DNA of 64,000 bases from Dyadobacter sp. MSC1_007 (GTDB lineage Bacteria; Bacteroidota; Bacteroidia; Cytophagales; Spirosomataceae): the NCBI RefSeq assembly GCF_023667495.1, contig NZ_JAMOZL010000004.1:434001-498000 (forward strand). Direction: 5' to 3'. Both the position numbers and the translations under genes were made by a program. Of the stretch, positions 32,962 through 42,119 are shown one piece after another. The notes under the pieces were generated by a model that was not told the origin of the DNA, made no database searches, and saw nothing but the letters and a program-made list of their open reading frames with translations. Each line of letters starts with the position of its first letter. The stretch's first letter is position 1.

Positions 32962-35900
32962 ATGAAGATATTTCGCTTTGCCGTACTTTTTTACCTGCTG
33001 ACTTTTTTCGGAAAAAATGTAACCGCCCAGAACATCAAACTTTCGGATGAGCCAGGCCAGTTTATGGTGCAGCTCAGGAAACTGATGGATGGTAGCCGCA
33101 ACCCGCAGTTTATCCGTTCCACTGCCCAGCTCGACAGTGTATGGATGTCAGCGATAAGCGCTCCGCAGCAAGCGAAATTCATTGGGATAGTTAAAACCCA
33201 GATTGCCAAAGGACAGAAGGCGGGCCCGTTGCTGGCGCTTTTGATCCGTAATACGCAATCGCTGGCCAAAAAATCGCCCGAAAAGCTGGACGGATTTCTG
33301 GATGTAACGACCAATGCAGGGGAGAAATATGACGCCAAGACTTTCCAGAAAGTGCTGCAAACCTCTCTGCCGATCACGGAAAGCAACAAATTGTACGTGA
33401 GCAACTACAACACGCTTTATTTACTGGGTGGGAATTTTAAATACAGGTTTGATGCAAAAGCCGATTCTACTGTGGCCAAGGAAACTGCGGTGGCCAATGA
33501 TGGCTGGGACACGCCGGTCGACTCCAATTTAGTGATCGCACCGAAATCCAATCCTATTCCAGTGATTTCCGGCCCATTGATGGACCTCGAAAACGCAACT
33601 TTTGCGATGGTAGCAGGTGGCGATTCCGTCGTTTTCGGGCCGGCCAATGGCAGCGTATCGCTGAGAGATGGTGTATTTGTGGGAAAAAACGGCAAGTTTA
33701 CGTGGCAAAGTGCAGGCGATTCGAGCATATTCGCGGATCTGGACAGCTATTCTTTCAATATCAATCACCCCAAGCTCGTCGCTGAAAATGCTACCCTGCA
33801 TTCCGACACCTATCTGGCGGCGCCGATCAAAGGAACTGTTGAATATCGGGGAATCAAGCGGATAAAGGGCCAGCCGGCATTGTATCCGCGTTTCGCGTCC
33901 AACGACATTGATGCCAAACTCAAAGAAACGCGTAAGAATATCGATTACAAAGGTGGTTATTCGCTCATCGGGCTCGACCGGTATAGTTCGGCGCTCAATG
34001 ACAAGTATTCTACGATTAAGGTCAAATACCAGGAGAAACCTGCATTTACAGCCCGCAGTAAAAGGTTTGCATTGAAAGACTCTGTATTTACTGCCGATTT
34101 TGCATTGTATTCGATGCCGTTGGGTGGTGATTCGCTTATTCACCAGGGCGTTACTTTCAAATACAACGATGATGAGGGGCTTGTAAAGCTCGGCCGGATG
34201 GATAAGACAGATTACGGGCCGTTGCCATACCGCGATTCTTACCACAAAATGAATATCTGGGCACAGGCAATGCGCTGGCGCTTCCTTAACGATAAGGTTG
34301 AATTCCTGCGCATCAATGGAAAGCAGGATGTACCCGTTCGGCTCGAATCTTTCGATTATTTCAAAAAAGAACGTTTTCGGGAAATTAGTAAGGAATACGG
34401 GTTTCAACCGTTGATCATGGCCGCAAGCTATGCGCAAGCGACCAAAAAAACGGCGTTCCTCCCGGAAGAACTGGCGCTGCATTTCAAGAAAAATCCTACC
34501 ATCATACGCAATGCATTGCAGCGGCTGGCCCTTGATGAGTATTTCATTTATAATAAGGCCACAGATGAATATGGATTGAGCAAAAAGGGCGTGCTATATG
34601 TGCTAGCAAACATGGACAAGGCCGATTATGACAATTTTCAGGTTAGCGGCCAGTTTGCGGCGAATGATGAAGTAGCCAATGCGACGATATACATGCCTGA
34701 TACATTGCTCACGGTGCTGGGCGTGTCCAGATTTATCGTCAGCGATTCACTGAAAATATATGCCATCCCGTCGGACAAAAAACTGATCATTGGTAAAAAC
34801 CGCAATTTTACCCTGAATGGACAAATGGTGGCGTCCAACTACCAGTTTCGCGGCCAGAATATCAAATTTGACTATAATCAGTTTTTTGTAAATGTAGCGC
34901 CTTCGGATTCGATCACTTTTACGCCGCGTGACAAGTTTGCAAAAGGGCAGAAGGGCGAAGTCGGCGGGCATGTGAAGTATGAAAAGGGAGGTACATTCTA
35001 TCTCAGCGACCCGAAAAACAAATCGGGGATCCAGAAAGGCATCAAAAAATCGCCAAGACTCGTCGTCCCGGACGGTATGATCGTCTATTTCGATCAACCC
35101 GAACGCGGTACGTTGCTTTATCCGCGAGAAGTCTTTTTCAAGATCCCAAAAATCGATATGGATGGCCTCGACCAGCGGGATGTGATTTTTGAGGGTACAT
35201 TCAATTCCAATGGCATTATTCCGCCGATCCAGACGGTGCTGAAAAGTATGCCGGATAACTCGCTTGGTTTCGAATACAAGCCGCCGGTGACGGATATGAA
35301 GCTGTACGAAGGAAAAGCGTTGGCAAAATTCACCGACACCCTGACAATGGATAACACCGGTCTGCATTCCAAAGCGGTGTTGAAATACCTCTCGGCGTCA
35401 ATGACAGCCAAAAACATCCTGCTTACTTCCGATTCGTTGATGGCTACCGGCGAAGTCGCAAGCATTAAAGAGGCCACTATCGGCAAAGGCTATTTCCCGA
35501 ACGTTGTTTTGAAAGATTATGCTTTGAAATGGTATCCCAATGCCGACAGCATGTTCATCAACACCCAGGGCAAATCCTTCTCCTTCCACCAGGGAACCAC
35601 CAGCCTGGAAGGAAGCCTTTTACTGCGTTCAACGGGTTTGTATGGTAATGGAAAACTGAAAAGAGCTGATTCAGAGCTGTCTTCTCCTGATATTAAGTTT
35701 AATAAGGACGGGTTTCTGGCTAATAAATCGTCGTTTGCGATCAATAGCGGCGATGTGAAATCGACCCAGAAGTTGCTGACGGGTAATAATGTCAATGTAG
35801 ATTTTAACTTCAAAACGGGTATCGCCAATTTCGTGACCGACGAATCGGGATTCGGGAATGATTCTTCCGGTATGCAAATCCCGACAGCTTCGTACCAAAC

Positions 35901-37647
35901 CCTCATCGGAAGCGCTAAATGGGACATGACTAAAAAAACCATCCTGATGAAAGGATTGGGCGAGACGTCGTCTTACACCTCTATGGATCCCGATCAGGAA
36001 GGTCTGACTTTCAACGGTTCGGAGGCTATTTATGATATTGCCAAAGTAACGCTGAATATCAAGGGTGTACCATTTATCCAGACCGCCGACGTCAAGATTA
36101 TCCCCGATGGAGGCCTCGTGAGTGTGGATAGTAAAGGCAAAATCGCCCCTATGAAGAAAGCCCGCATTGAAATAGACACATTGAATGTCTCACACCGGAT
36201 GCGCGACGCTGATATCCGAATCGATTCCCGTAACCATTTCGAAGGGTCGGCTACTTACCAGTACATCACGGCGCGGAAAGATACATTCAACATCAAAATG
36301 CAGAATTTTGAGCTCGTTGAGGTTGGGGCAGGGGAAGAAGCGAAACGTACACGGGCAAAAGACAAACCTGCCGCGGCCGGTGTTAAATATTACACCACAG
36401 CACGCGCCGATATCAAGGAAACGGAGAACCTCTTCCTTTCTCCACGCATTCAATACAAAGGCGGCATTAACCTCGTCGCTTACGAGCCTTCGTTGAAACT
36501 GGATGGTTTTGTAAAGCCGGTTATCAAATTCAGGAAAGATTTCCAGAGCTCGTGGATCGTGTACCAGGATTCGCCCGGAGAATCGGTTTCGATTAAAATT
36601 AATAAAGACCTCAAAAACGAGCACGAAATACCGCTTTCCGTTGGCTTACATTACAATGAAGCGAAAGGCATGTACATGAGCTTCCTGTCGCCGAAAGATT
36701 CCGACGGGGACGAGGACATTTACCTGGCCCAAGGGGCATTAAACTATGATGAGGACAACAAAGCCTTCAAAGTAACGCCTCCGCCAGGCCCCGACGGCCT
36801 GATCGATGAGGGAAATGCACTGACGTTTGACGACAAAACCGGACTAGCGACCTTTGCCGGGCCATTTAAACTTACCTCAGCCGAGTGGCTGCAAACCGTA
36901 GGCAGCGCGGAAGTTCAGGTAGATAGTGCCAAATTCCGCTTCAATACTATGCTTTTGCTCAAAATGCCCGCGCTTGAACCTATCATGCAGCCATTGGTAG
37001 CCAAAATCGTAGAGACCAACCTGGAAGAGCAGAATAGTACTGCCGCCGACGATGATCCCGAGCAATTGAACCGGAAATTATCCGCGCTCATCGGCCCGAA
37101 GGCGACTGACGCCTACCTGAAACTGACGGCAGGCGGCTATAAACCATTGTTTGAAGCATCCCCGTTGCTGGACGTTCCCATGGTGCTTTCGAACGTCAAT
37201 CTGCATTGGTCGCCCCAGCACACCGCATATTACTCGCAGGGACCTATCGGAGTTGCGCATTTTGGCCGCAATAATGTCAATGCACAAATGGACGGCGTAT
37301 TGGAAATCCGCCGGGGCGTGGAGGGTGACGAATTCAGCCTTTATTTGCAGGCATCGCCCGATATCTGGTATTATTTCGATTATAAAGCCGGCGAACTGGG
37401 CGTGGTTTCTTCGCAGTTGGATTTCAATGACGAGATCACTGCGAAATCTAAAAACGTGAAATCCAAAGACATGACTTTGGTGAGCATTGGAACTGAAGAG
37501 AAGGATATGTTTGTTAACCGCTTCGACGATTTTTATCAGCCTGCCCTTAAGAAAGCGAAACTTGTAAAAGCTGCTGCGAAGAAGAAAGCCACCACCTCCC
37601 CTACTCCTGAAAAGAAGAAAAAAGTTGAACCGACAGAAGGATTCTGA
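32962..37647 (+). CDS. Giant secreted protein of unknown function (1561 aa)
   Basis: A 1561-residue protein with a clear signal peptide (MKIFRFAVLFYLLTFFGKNV, then TAQ). I do not recognise a named family, but I believe such long proteins are conserved in Cytophagales. The chain is strand-rich with recurring patterns of the type 'DGVFVGKNGKFTW', 'GTVEYRG', 'NGQMVASNYQFRGQN' and 'LEGSLLLRSTGLYGNGKL', suggesting a long beta-solenoid or stacked beta-sandwich. Residues about 463-550 are different: helical, with a winged-helix-like pattern (FLPEELALHF, TIIRNALQRLALDEYFIY, GLSKKGVLYVLAN). The C-terminus is a Lys/Pro/Thr tail with no T9SS domain. A periplasmic or cell-surface structural role is a guess. 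Confidence 0.8.
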   Translation: MKIFRFAVLFYLLTFFGKNVTAQNIKLSDEPGQFMVQLRKLMDGSRNPQFIRSTAQLDSVWMSAISAPQQAKFIGIVKTQIAKGQKAGPLLALLIRNTQSLAKKSPEKLDGFLDVTTNAGEKYDAKTFQKVLQTSLPITESNKLYVSNYNTLYLLGGNFKYRFDAKADSTVAKETAVANDGWDTPVDSNLVIAPKSNPIPVISGPLMDLENATFAMVAGGDSVVFGPANGSVSLRDGVFVGKNGKFTWQSAGDSSIFADLDSYSFNINHPKLVAENATLHSDTYLAAPIKGTVEYRGIKRIKGQPALYPRFASNDIDAKLKETRKNIDYKGGYSLIGLDRYSSALNDKYSTIKVKYQEKPAFTARSKRFALKDSVFTADFALYSMPLGGDSLIHQGVTFKYNDDEGLVKLGRMDKTDYGPLPYRDSYHKMNIWAQAMRWRFLNDKVEFLRINGKQDVPVRLESFDYFKKERFREISKEYGFQPLIMAASYAQATKKTAFLPEELALHFKKNPTIIRNALQRLALDEYFIYNKATDEYGLSKKGVLYVLANMDKADYDNFQVSGQFAANDEVANATIYMPDTLLTVLGVSRFIVSDSLKIYAIPSDKKLIIGKNRNFTLNGQMVASNYQFRGQNIKFDYNQFFVNVAPSDSITFTPRDKFAKGQKGEVGGHVKYEKGGTFYLSDPKNKSGIQKGIKKSPRLVVPDGMIVYFDQPERGTLLYPREVFFKIPKIDMDGLDQRDVIFEGTFNSNGIIPPIQTVLKSMPDNSLGFEYKPPVTDMKLYEGKALAKFTDTLTMDNTGLHSKAVLKYLSASMTAKNILLTSDSLMATGEVASIKEATIGKGYFPNVVLKDYALKWYPNADSMFINTQGKSFSFHQGTTSLEGSLLLRSTGLYGNGKLKRADSELSSPDIKFNKDGFLANKSSFAINSGDVKSTQKLLTGNNVNVDFNFKTGIANFVTDESGFGNDSSGMQIPTASYQTLIGSAKWDMTKKTILMKGLGETSSYTSMDPDQEGLTFNGSEAIYDIAKVTLNIKGVPFIQTADVKIIPDGGLVSVDSKGKIAPMKKARIEIDTLNVSHRMRDADIRIDSRNHFEGSATYQYITARKDTFNIKMQNFELVEVGAGEEAKRTRAKDKPAAAGVKYYTTARADIKETENLFLSPRIQYKGGINLVAYEPSLKLDGFVKPVIKFRKDFQSSWIVYQDSPGESVSIKINKDLKNEHEIPLSVGLHYNEAKGMYMSFLSPKDSDGDEDIYLAQGALNYDEDNKAFKVTPPPGPDGLIDEGNALTFDDKTGLATFAGPFKLTSAEWLQTVGSAEVQVDSAKFRFNTMLLLKMPALEPIMQPLVAKIVETNLEEQNSTAADDDPEQLNRKLSALIGPKATDAYLKLTAGGYKPLFEASPLLDVPMVLSNVNLHWSPQHTAYYSQGPIGVAHFGRNNVNAQMDGVLEIRRGVEGDEFSLYLQASPDIWYYFDYKAGELGVVSSQLDFNDEITAKSKNVKSKDMTLVSIGTEEKDMFVNRFDDFYQPALKKAKLVKAAAKKKATTSPTPEKKKKVEPTEGF

Positions 37648-37726
37648 TGTAATTACGGCAATTACAATAGGTTCTGCTGGCTTTTGAAAATTCGTCTACT
37701 GGATCTTAGTTTTGTAGCACTTTAGC

Positions 37727-37756
37727 TTGTAAAATCGTCCAAGTATCGTATTTTTG
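37727..37756 (+). promoter_or_regulatory. Promoter of plsY
   Basis: TTG at 37727-37729 and TATTTTTG at 37749-37756 are separated by 19 bases, the standard spacing for Bacteroidota -33/-7 promoters. The plsY ATG lies 44 bases downstream. Confidence 0.65.
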
Positions 37757-37800
37757 AGAAAAACTGATTGTAATTTAAATTAATCATTGAATAGTACAAA

Positions 37801-38451
37801 ATGAGTATTGCCTTATTAATAGTTGCTATTGTTGCTGCATATTTGCTGGGTTCTATCCCAAGTTCAGTTTGGTACGGCATTGGATATTTTGGGATTGATG
37901 TCAGGAAACATGGTAGCGGTAACGCGGGTGCCACCAACACGTTCAGGGTATTAGGCAAACGCGCAGGAACAGTTGTGATGCTCATTGATGTACTGAAAGG
38001 CTGGACGGCTACTTGCCTCGCTTCTATGCTTTTCTATATGAACGAGATCGGGGAAACCGAGCTGCTGATGTACAAGATCATCTTCGGTATCATCGCAATC
38101 ATCGGTCATATTTTCCCTGTTTTTGTCAATTTCAAAGGCGGAAAAGGCATCGCTACCCTGCTTGGAATGGTACTTGCGATCCACCCTGAGCTTGCATCTG
38201 TTTGCATCACCATATTTATTCTGACACTAATAGCATCACAATATGTATCGTTAAGTTCGATACTGGCAACGCTGGCATTTCCGGTACTTTCATGGGCTGG
38301 CGTTTTCGGGCATCCCGAACCGCTGCTGGTCGTTTTTGGATTTACAATGTTTATTCTGGTTGTATTTACCCATCAGAAAAATATCGTCCGGCTATTGAAA
38401 GGAAACGAAAACCGTGTCAATATTTTCGGAAAATCGAAACACCGTCATTAA
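37801..38451 (+). CDS. plsY: Glycerol-3-phosphate acyltransferase PlsY
   Basis: A 216-residue integral membrane enzyme that acylates glycerol-3-phosphate from acyl-phosphate, the first step of phospholipid synthesis. The three conserved loops are visible: GSIPSSVWYG, KHGSGNAGATNTFRVLGKRAG (20-residue motif region) and NFKGGKGIAT. Several membrane helices alternate with them. Length is typical. It has its own promoter and terminator. Confidence 0.96.
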   Translation: MSIALLIVAIVAAYLLGSIPSSVWYGIGYFGIDVRKHGSGNAGATNTFRVLGKRAGTVVMLIDVLKGWTATCLASMLFYMNEIGETELLMYKIIFGIIAIIGHIFPVFVNFKGGKGIATLLGMVLAIHPELASVCITIFILTLIASQYVSLSSILATLAFPVLSWAGVFGHPEPLLVVFGFTMFILVVFTHQKNIVRLLKGNENRVNIFGKSKHRH

Positions 38452-38476
38452 AAAAATAATCTAACCTGTTAATCCA

Positions 38477-38504
38477 AACCCCTTAGGAGCAATCCTTGGG
38501 GGTT
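38477..38504 (+). terminator. Terminator after plsY
   Basis: A stem of AACCCC...AGG against CCT...GGGGTT with a wobble and small bulge, followed by ATTTTTTAT, 26 bases after the plsY stop. Confidence 0.7.
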
Positions 38505-38562
38505 ATTTTTTATCTTGCCAGCCATTTCTGTAAATTAATCCGATCAACAACAACGAGACACA

Positions 38563-39924
38563 ATGTTGGAATATATTGATAAAAACCGCGACAGGTTCTT
38601 GAATGAGCTTCTTGATCTGCTCAGGATCCCGTCGGTAAGTGCTGATTCCAAGTTTAAAAACGACATGCTGAAAGCCGCGGAATATGTCCGCGACCGCATC
38701 CTGGAAACCGGCGCTGACCGTGCAGAAATCTACGAAACCGCCGGACATCCGGTAGTTTACGGGGAAAAGATCATCGATCCTGCATTACCGACCGTGCTCG
38801 TGTACGGTCATTACGATGTGCAGCCTGCCGATCCTTACGAGCTCTGGGATTCTCCCCCATTTGAACCCGTCATCAAAAATGATCGCATTTACGCACGCGG
38901 GGCCTGCGACGATAAGGGGCAGTTTTATATGCATATCAAAGCCCTTGAAACCATGCTTGCCACAGATTCGCTTGCGTGTAATGTGAAAATAATGATCGAA
39001 GGCGAAGAGGAAATTGGCTCGTCGCATTTGGGTACGTTTGTCAAAGAACACCGCGAAATGCTGCAATGCGACACGATCCTGATCTCCGACACCAGCATTA
39101 TTGCCAACGACGTCCCATCGATTGAAACCGGCTTGCGCGGGTTAACCTATGTAGAAGTAGAAGTGGTAGCAGCCAACCGCGATTTGCACTCAGGCGTGTA
39201 CGGCGGCGGTGTAGCCAACCCGATCAATGTGCTGTGCGAGATGATCGCTTCTCTCAAAGACGAGAACGGCCACATTACCATTCCTGGGTTTTACGACAAA
39301 GTGGAAGAACTCACTTCCGAGGAACGCGCCGCATTAAACGCGGCGCCGTTCGATCTGGAAGAATATAAAAAAGACCTTGGTATCGACGATGTTCAGGGAG
39401 AAACCGGCTATACAACCATTGAAAGGACATCCGTAAGGCCTACCTTGGATGTTAATGGCATTTGGGGCGGTTATATTGGTGAAGGCGCCAAAACCGTGTT
39501 GCCTTCGAAAGCAAATGCAAAAATCTCCATGCGCCTGGTTCCGGACCAGAACGATGATGAGATCTGCGCATTATTTACCAAACACTTCGAATCCATTGCA
39601 CCAGCCTCGGTGAAAGTGAAAGTAGTGCCTCACCACGGCGGCTTACCTTACGTAACGCCAACAGATTCAGTGGAATACCGTGCCGCTGAAATGGCGATGG
39701 AAGAATCATTCGGGAAAAAGCCGATCCCAACACGCGGCGGCGGAAGTATCCCTATTGTCGCGCTATTCGAGCAGGAACTGGGGTGCAAAAGCATTCTGAT
39801 GGGTTTCGGCCTGGATATCGACGCATTGCATTCACCGAATGAGAGTTATGGTTTGTTCAACTACTACAAAGGCATTGAAACAATTCCGTTGTTTTTCAAA
39901 CACTATGCGGAATTGAAAAAATGA
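38563..39924 (+). CDS. M20 family dipeptidase/metallopeptidase
   Basis: A 453-residue zinc peptidase of the M20 family (dipeptidase/carnosinase-like). The first metal His lies in LVYGHYDVQP, the bridging Asp in ARGACDDKGQ, and the general base and metal Glu in EGEEEIGSSHL; the dimerisation lid domain follows (DLHSGVYGGGVANPI), with the last His in MGFGLDIDALHSPNE. No signal peptide, so cytoplasmic. It probably hydrolyses dipeptides. It is a single gene, followed by an inverted-repeat patch. Confidence 0.93.
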   Translation: MLEYIDKNRDRFLNELLDLLRIPSVSADSKFKNDMLKAAEYVRDRILETGADRAEIYETAGHPVVYGEKIIDPALPTVLVYGHYDVQPADPYELWDSPPFEPVIKNDRIYARGACDDKGQFYMHIKALETMLATDSLACNVKIMIEGEEEIGSSHLGTFVKEHREMLQCDTILISDTSIIANDVPSIETGLRGLTYVEVEVVAANRDLHSGVYGGGVANPINVLCEMIASLKDENGHITIPGFYDKVEELTSEERAALNAAPFDLEEYKKDLGIDDVQGETGYTTIERTSVRPTLDVNGIWGGYIGEGAKTVLPSKANAKISMRLVPDQNDDEICALFTKHFESIAPASVKVKVVPHHGGLPYVTPTDSVEYRAAEMAMEESFGKKPIPTRGGGSIPIVALFEQELGCKSILMGFGLDIDALHSPNESYGLFNYYKGIETIPLFFKHYAELKK

Positions 39925-39945
39925 AGAAAACATGTGCGGGATGTC

Positions 39946-40121
39946 AATGTCATCCTGAGCGCACGGGGCCGCCCGGCGGTCGAAGGGGTTAGCGAAGAGC
40001 CTTTACATCATGCCACCACCCTTCGACTGCGCTCAGGATGACAGGCGTAGTATTCGCTCTGGATGACGGCGCAGTATTCGCTCAGGTGACAACGTAAAGT
40101 CATGCTGAGCGCAGTCGAAGC
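39946..40121. repeat. Cluster of inverted REP-like repeats
   Basis: At least three copies of the motif GTCATCCTGAGCGCAGTCGA or its degenerate forms occur between the M20 gene and the convergent TPR gene: one forward copy at 39948-39987 interrupted by a 15-base GC-rich insert (39964-39978), one reverse copy at 40021-40043, and one forward copy at 40099-40120. Degenerate fragments lie at 40057-40067 and 40081-40090. Forward and reverse copies can fold into long hairpins. Motifs like this are scattered between genes in many Bacteroidota genomes. Confidence 0.75.
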
Positions 40122-40140
40122 ATCGAGCGATAACGCATTC

Positions 40141-41367
40141 CTACCTCTTTCTTCTCTGCTCCCTTTTCATCTTTTTCAAGTTCGCAATCGCGGCCTTTGC
40201 CTCTTTATCCTGGCTGGATTTTTTTTCGGCCCGGTCGTCGGCTAGTTTGTAGTATTTTAATGCTTCGTCGTAATCCTTTTTCTGTTCGGCGATTTTGCCC
40301 AGCCCTAACAACGACGAAACATAATAACCCGCATTCAACGAATTAGTCTGGGTTGAATAATCGATTGCTTTCTTGTAATACTCCGCCGCCTTCTCGTAGT
40401 TGCGGTGGTAATTCATATTATAATAGGCAAGCACATAGGCGGCGTTTCTGCCGCTTACGCCTTCATAGCCAGGCATTCCTCGGCTGATTTTATCGATGAT
40501 ATTCTGCGCTGCCTGCTCGGCTTCGGCCATTTTGCCGGTTACGAAAGCCGTCCGGCAAAAATACCTTTCAAAATAGGGGTTATTAGGAAACGTCTGCCAC
40601 ATGTATTTGGCCATTTCATAGGCTTTACTGTACTCGTTTTCCATGCTGTAAATCTGCAAAAGGAAATATCTCGCCTCAACCCGTGTGTAGAATGCATTGT
40701 TCCCCACTTTTTCAAGCTGCTGTTCGCCGAGTTTTTTATTTCCCTTCGGAAAAAGCGCCAGAACGGGCTTCAAAATAGGATATTCCTTTGGAACCCATTC
40801 CGCATAATAATTATAGAGGCCGTCGCCAAAGAGCAACTCGGGAGTTAAATCGCCATTACCCTTGCATTCTTCAAAATATTTAAGCGACTTTTTCCCGGCA
40901 AATGCGGCCTTAGCCCAACTTTCGCGCTCCGCGTACAAGCGCCCTTTGAACGCATATGCAGCCGCCAGGAAAAACGCCGGCTCGATTTTATTTTTTTCGT
41001 TATCGTATAATTCCTCAGCCAGATTGATAGTCGAATCCATCTGCGCCAGGAAAGTTTTGTCATAAGATTCATTATCTGTATTCGGCACGATCTTCCACCA
41101 TTCGGCCAGGCCCATTAGAAAATGGGGCATAGGATGCTTTGGGTAACGGTGTTTGAGCCACCGGAACTCTGCGTCTGCCTCGTAAAACTGGTAATTGTAG
41201 AGCTTATTGATCGCCTCTGTCGATTCTATCTGCACGCTTGGATTTTTCAGGACCATATCGTAATTCTTGTCCAACTCGGCCGAAGAATACAATTGAGCAG
41301 TGGCAATATGGCTTGTTACGACAGTTAGGAAGCAGAATGTAAAAATGTTAGCGATTAAACTTTTCAT
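40141..41367 (-). CDS. Exported tetratricopeptide-repeat protein
   Basis: A 408-residue protein with a signal peptide (MKSLIANIFTFCFLTVVTSH, then IATAQ). Helical TPR-like pairs run through the whole chain, for example INKLYNYQFYEADAEFRWLK, EYSKAYEMAKYMWQTFPNNP, YEKAAEYYKKAIDYS and YDEALKYYKLADDRAEKK. The C-terminus is lysine/arginine-rich. It is likely a periplasmic scaffold, but no partner can be named. It stands alone and is divergent from hpt. Confidence 0.85.
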   Translation of the reverse strand: MKSLIANIFTFCFLTVVTSHIATAQLYSSAELDKNYDMVLKNPSVQIESTEAINKLYNYQFYEADAEFRWLKHRYPKHPMPHFLMGLAEWWKIVPNTDNESYDKTFLAQMDSTINLAEELYDNEKNKIEPAFFLAAAYAFKGRLYAERESWAKAAFAGKKSLKYFEECKGNGDLTPELLFGDGLYNYYAEWVPKEYPILKPVLALFPKGNKKLGEQQLEKVGNNAFYTRVEARYFLLQIYSMENEYSKAYEMAKYMWQTFPNNPYFERYFCRTAFVTGKMAEAEQAAQNIIDKISRGMPGYEGVSGRNAAYVLAYYNMNYHRNYEKAAEYYKKAIDYSTQTNSLNAGYYVSSLLGLGKIAEQKKDYDEALKYYKLADDRAEKKSSQDKEAKAAIANLKKMKREQRRKR

Positions 41368-41547
41368 AGCAGGGGTAAATCTGTCCTAATTAACGCCGGA
41401 ATCATATTTTACGTTTGTCATCAGCCGGGTTTTTGAAAAAAGAGTTAATATTGATCCTCAGACGATTTGACGTATTTCAAATCCTGCATTTTAGGTTTCA
41501 ACGTTCTGATAAACACGGAAACTTCGATAAAGTGACACCTCAAAATT

Positions 41548-42078
41548 ATGATTAACATTCTGGATAAAACGTTTGTCCCCTTTATTTCCCAGGAAAAGAT
41601 TGAACACCGGATTGCGGAGCTCGCTTCCCTTATTACAAAAGACTACGAAGGCTGCTGCCCTGTTTTCATCGTGGTTCTGAATGGTTCCTTCCTCTTTGCC
41701 AGCGAATTAGTAAAAAAAATACCCCTTTCCTGCGAGATCAATTTTATACGGCTATCCTCCTATTCACAAACTACTTCAACGGGGACGGTCCGCGAAATCA
41801 TTGGAATGGACGAAAATATCCAGGGCCGGGATGTCATCATCATTGAAGACATTGTCGATACCGGCCTCACAATGTCACAGTTACTCAACAAAATAAAGGC
41901 CCTTGAACCTAAATCTGTGGAAGTGGCTACGCTTCTCCATAAACCGGAAGCATTGAAAACGCCAGTGAATATGCGTTACGTCGGCTTTGAGATTGCCAAC
42001 CGGTTCGTGGTCGGATATGGGCTCGATTACGACGGCATCGGCCGTAACCTCGACGCTATTTACGTTTTGGCGGAATAG
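41548..42078 (+). CDS. hpt: Hypoxanthine phosphoribosyltransferase
   Basis: A 176-residue purine salvage enzyme that makes IMP/GMP from hypoxanthine/guanine and PRPP. The PRPP-binding motif is VIIIEDIVDTGLTM; the upstream VVLNGSFLFASELV and IRLSSYSQTTSTG segments form the hood and loop II; VGYGLDYDG is the C-terminal base-binding part. Length is normal. Confidence 0.94.
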   Translation: MINILDKTFVPFISQEKIEHRIAELASLITKDYEGCCPVFIVVLNGSFLFASELVKKIPLSCEINFIRLSSYSQTTSTGTVREIIGMDENIQGRDVIIIEDIVDTGLTMSQLLNKIKALEPKSVEVATLLHKPEALKTPVNMRYVGFEIANRFVVGYGLDYDGIGRNLDAIYVLAE

Positions 42079-42119
42079 CCGCTATTTCTCTCAACATTCA
42101 ACTACTAACAACCTCTATT

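Noticed and set aside
33529-34482. Long 317-codon minus-strand frame
   Set aside because: Antisense to the giant secreted protein, with no signal peptide or domain pattern; the plus frame has both a signal peptide and consistent structure.
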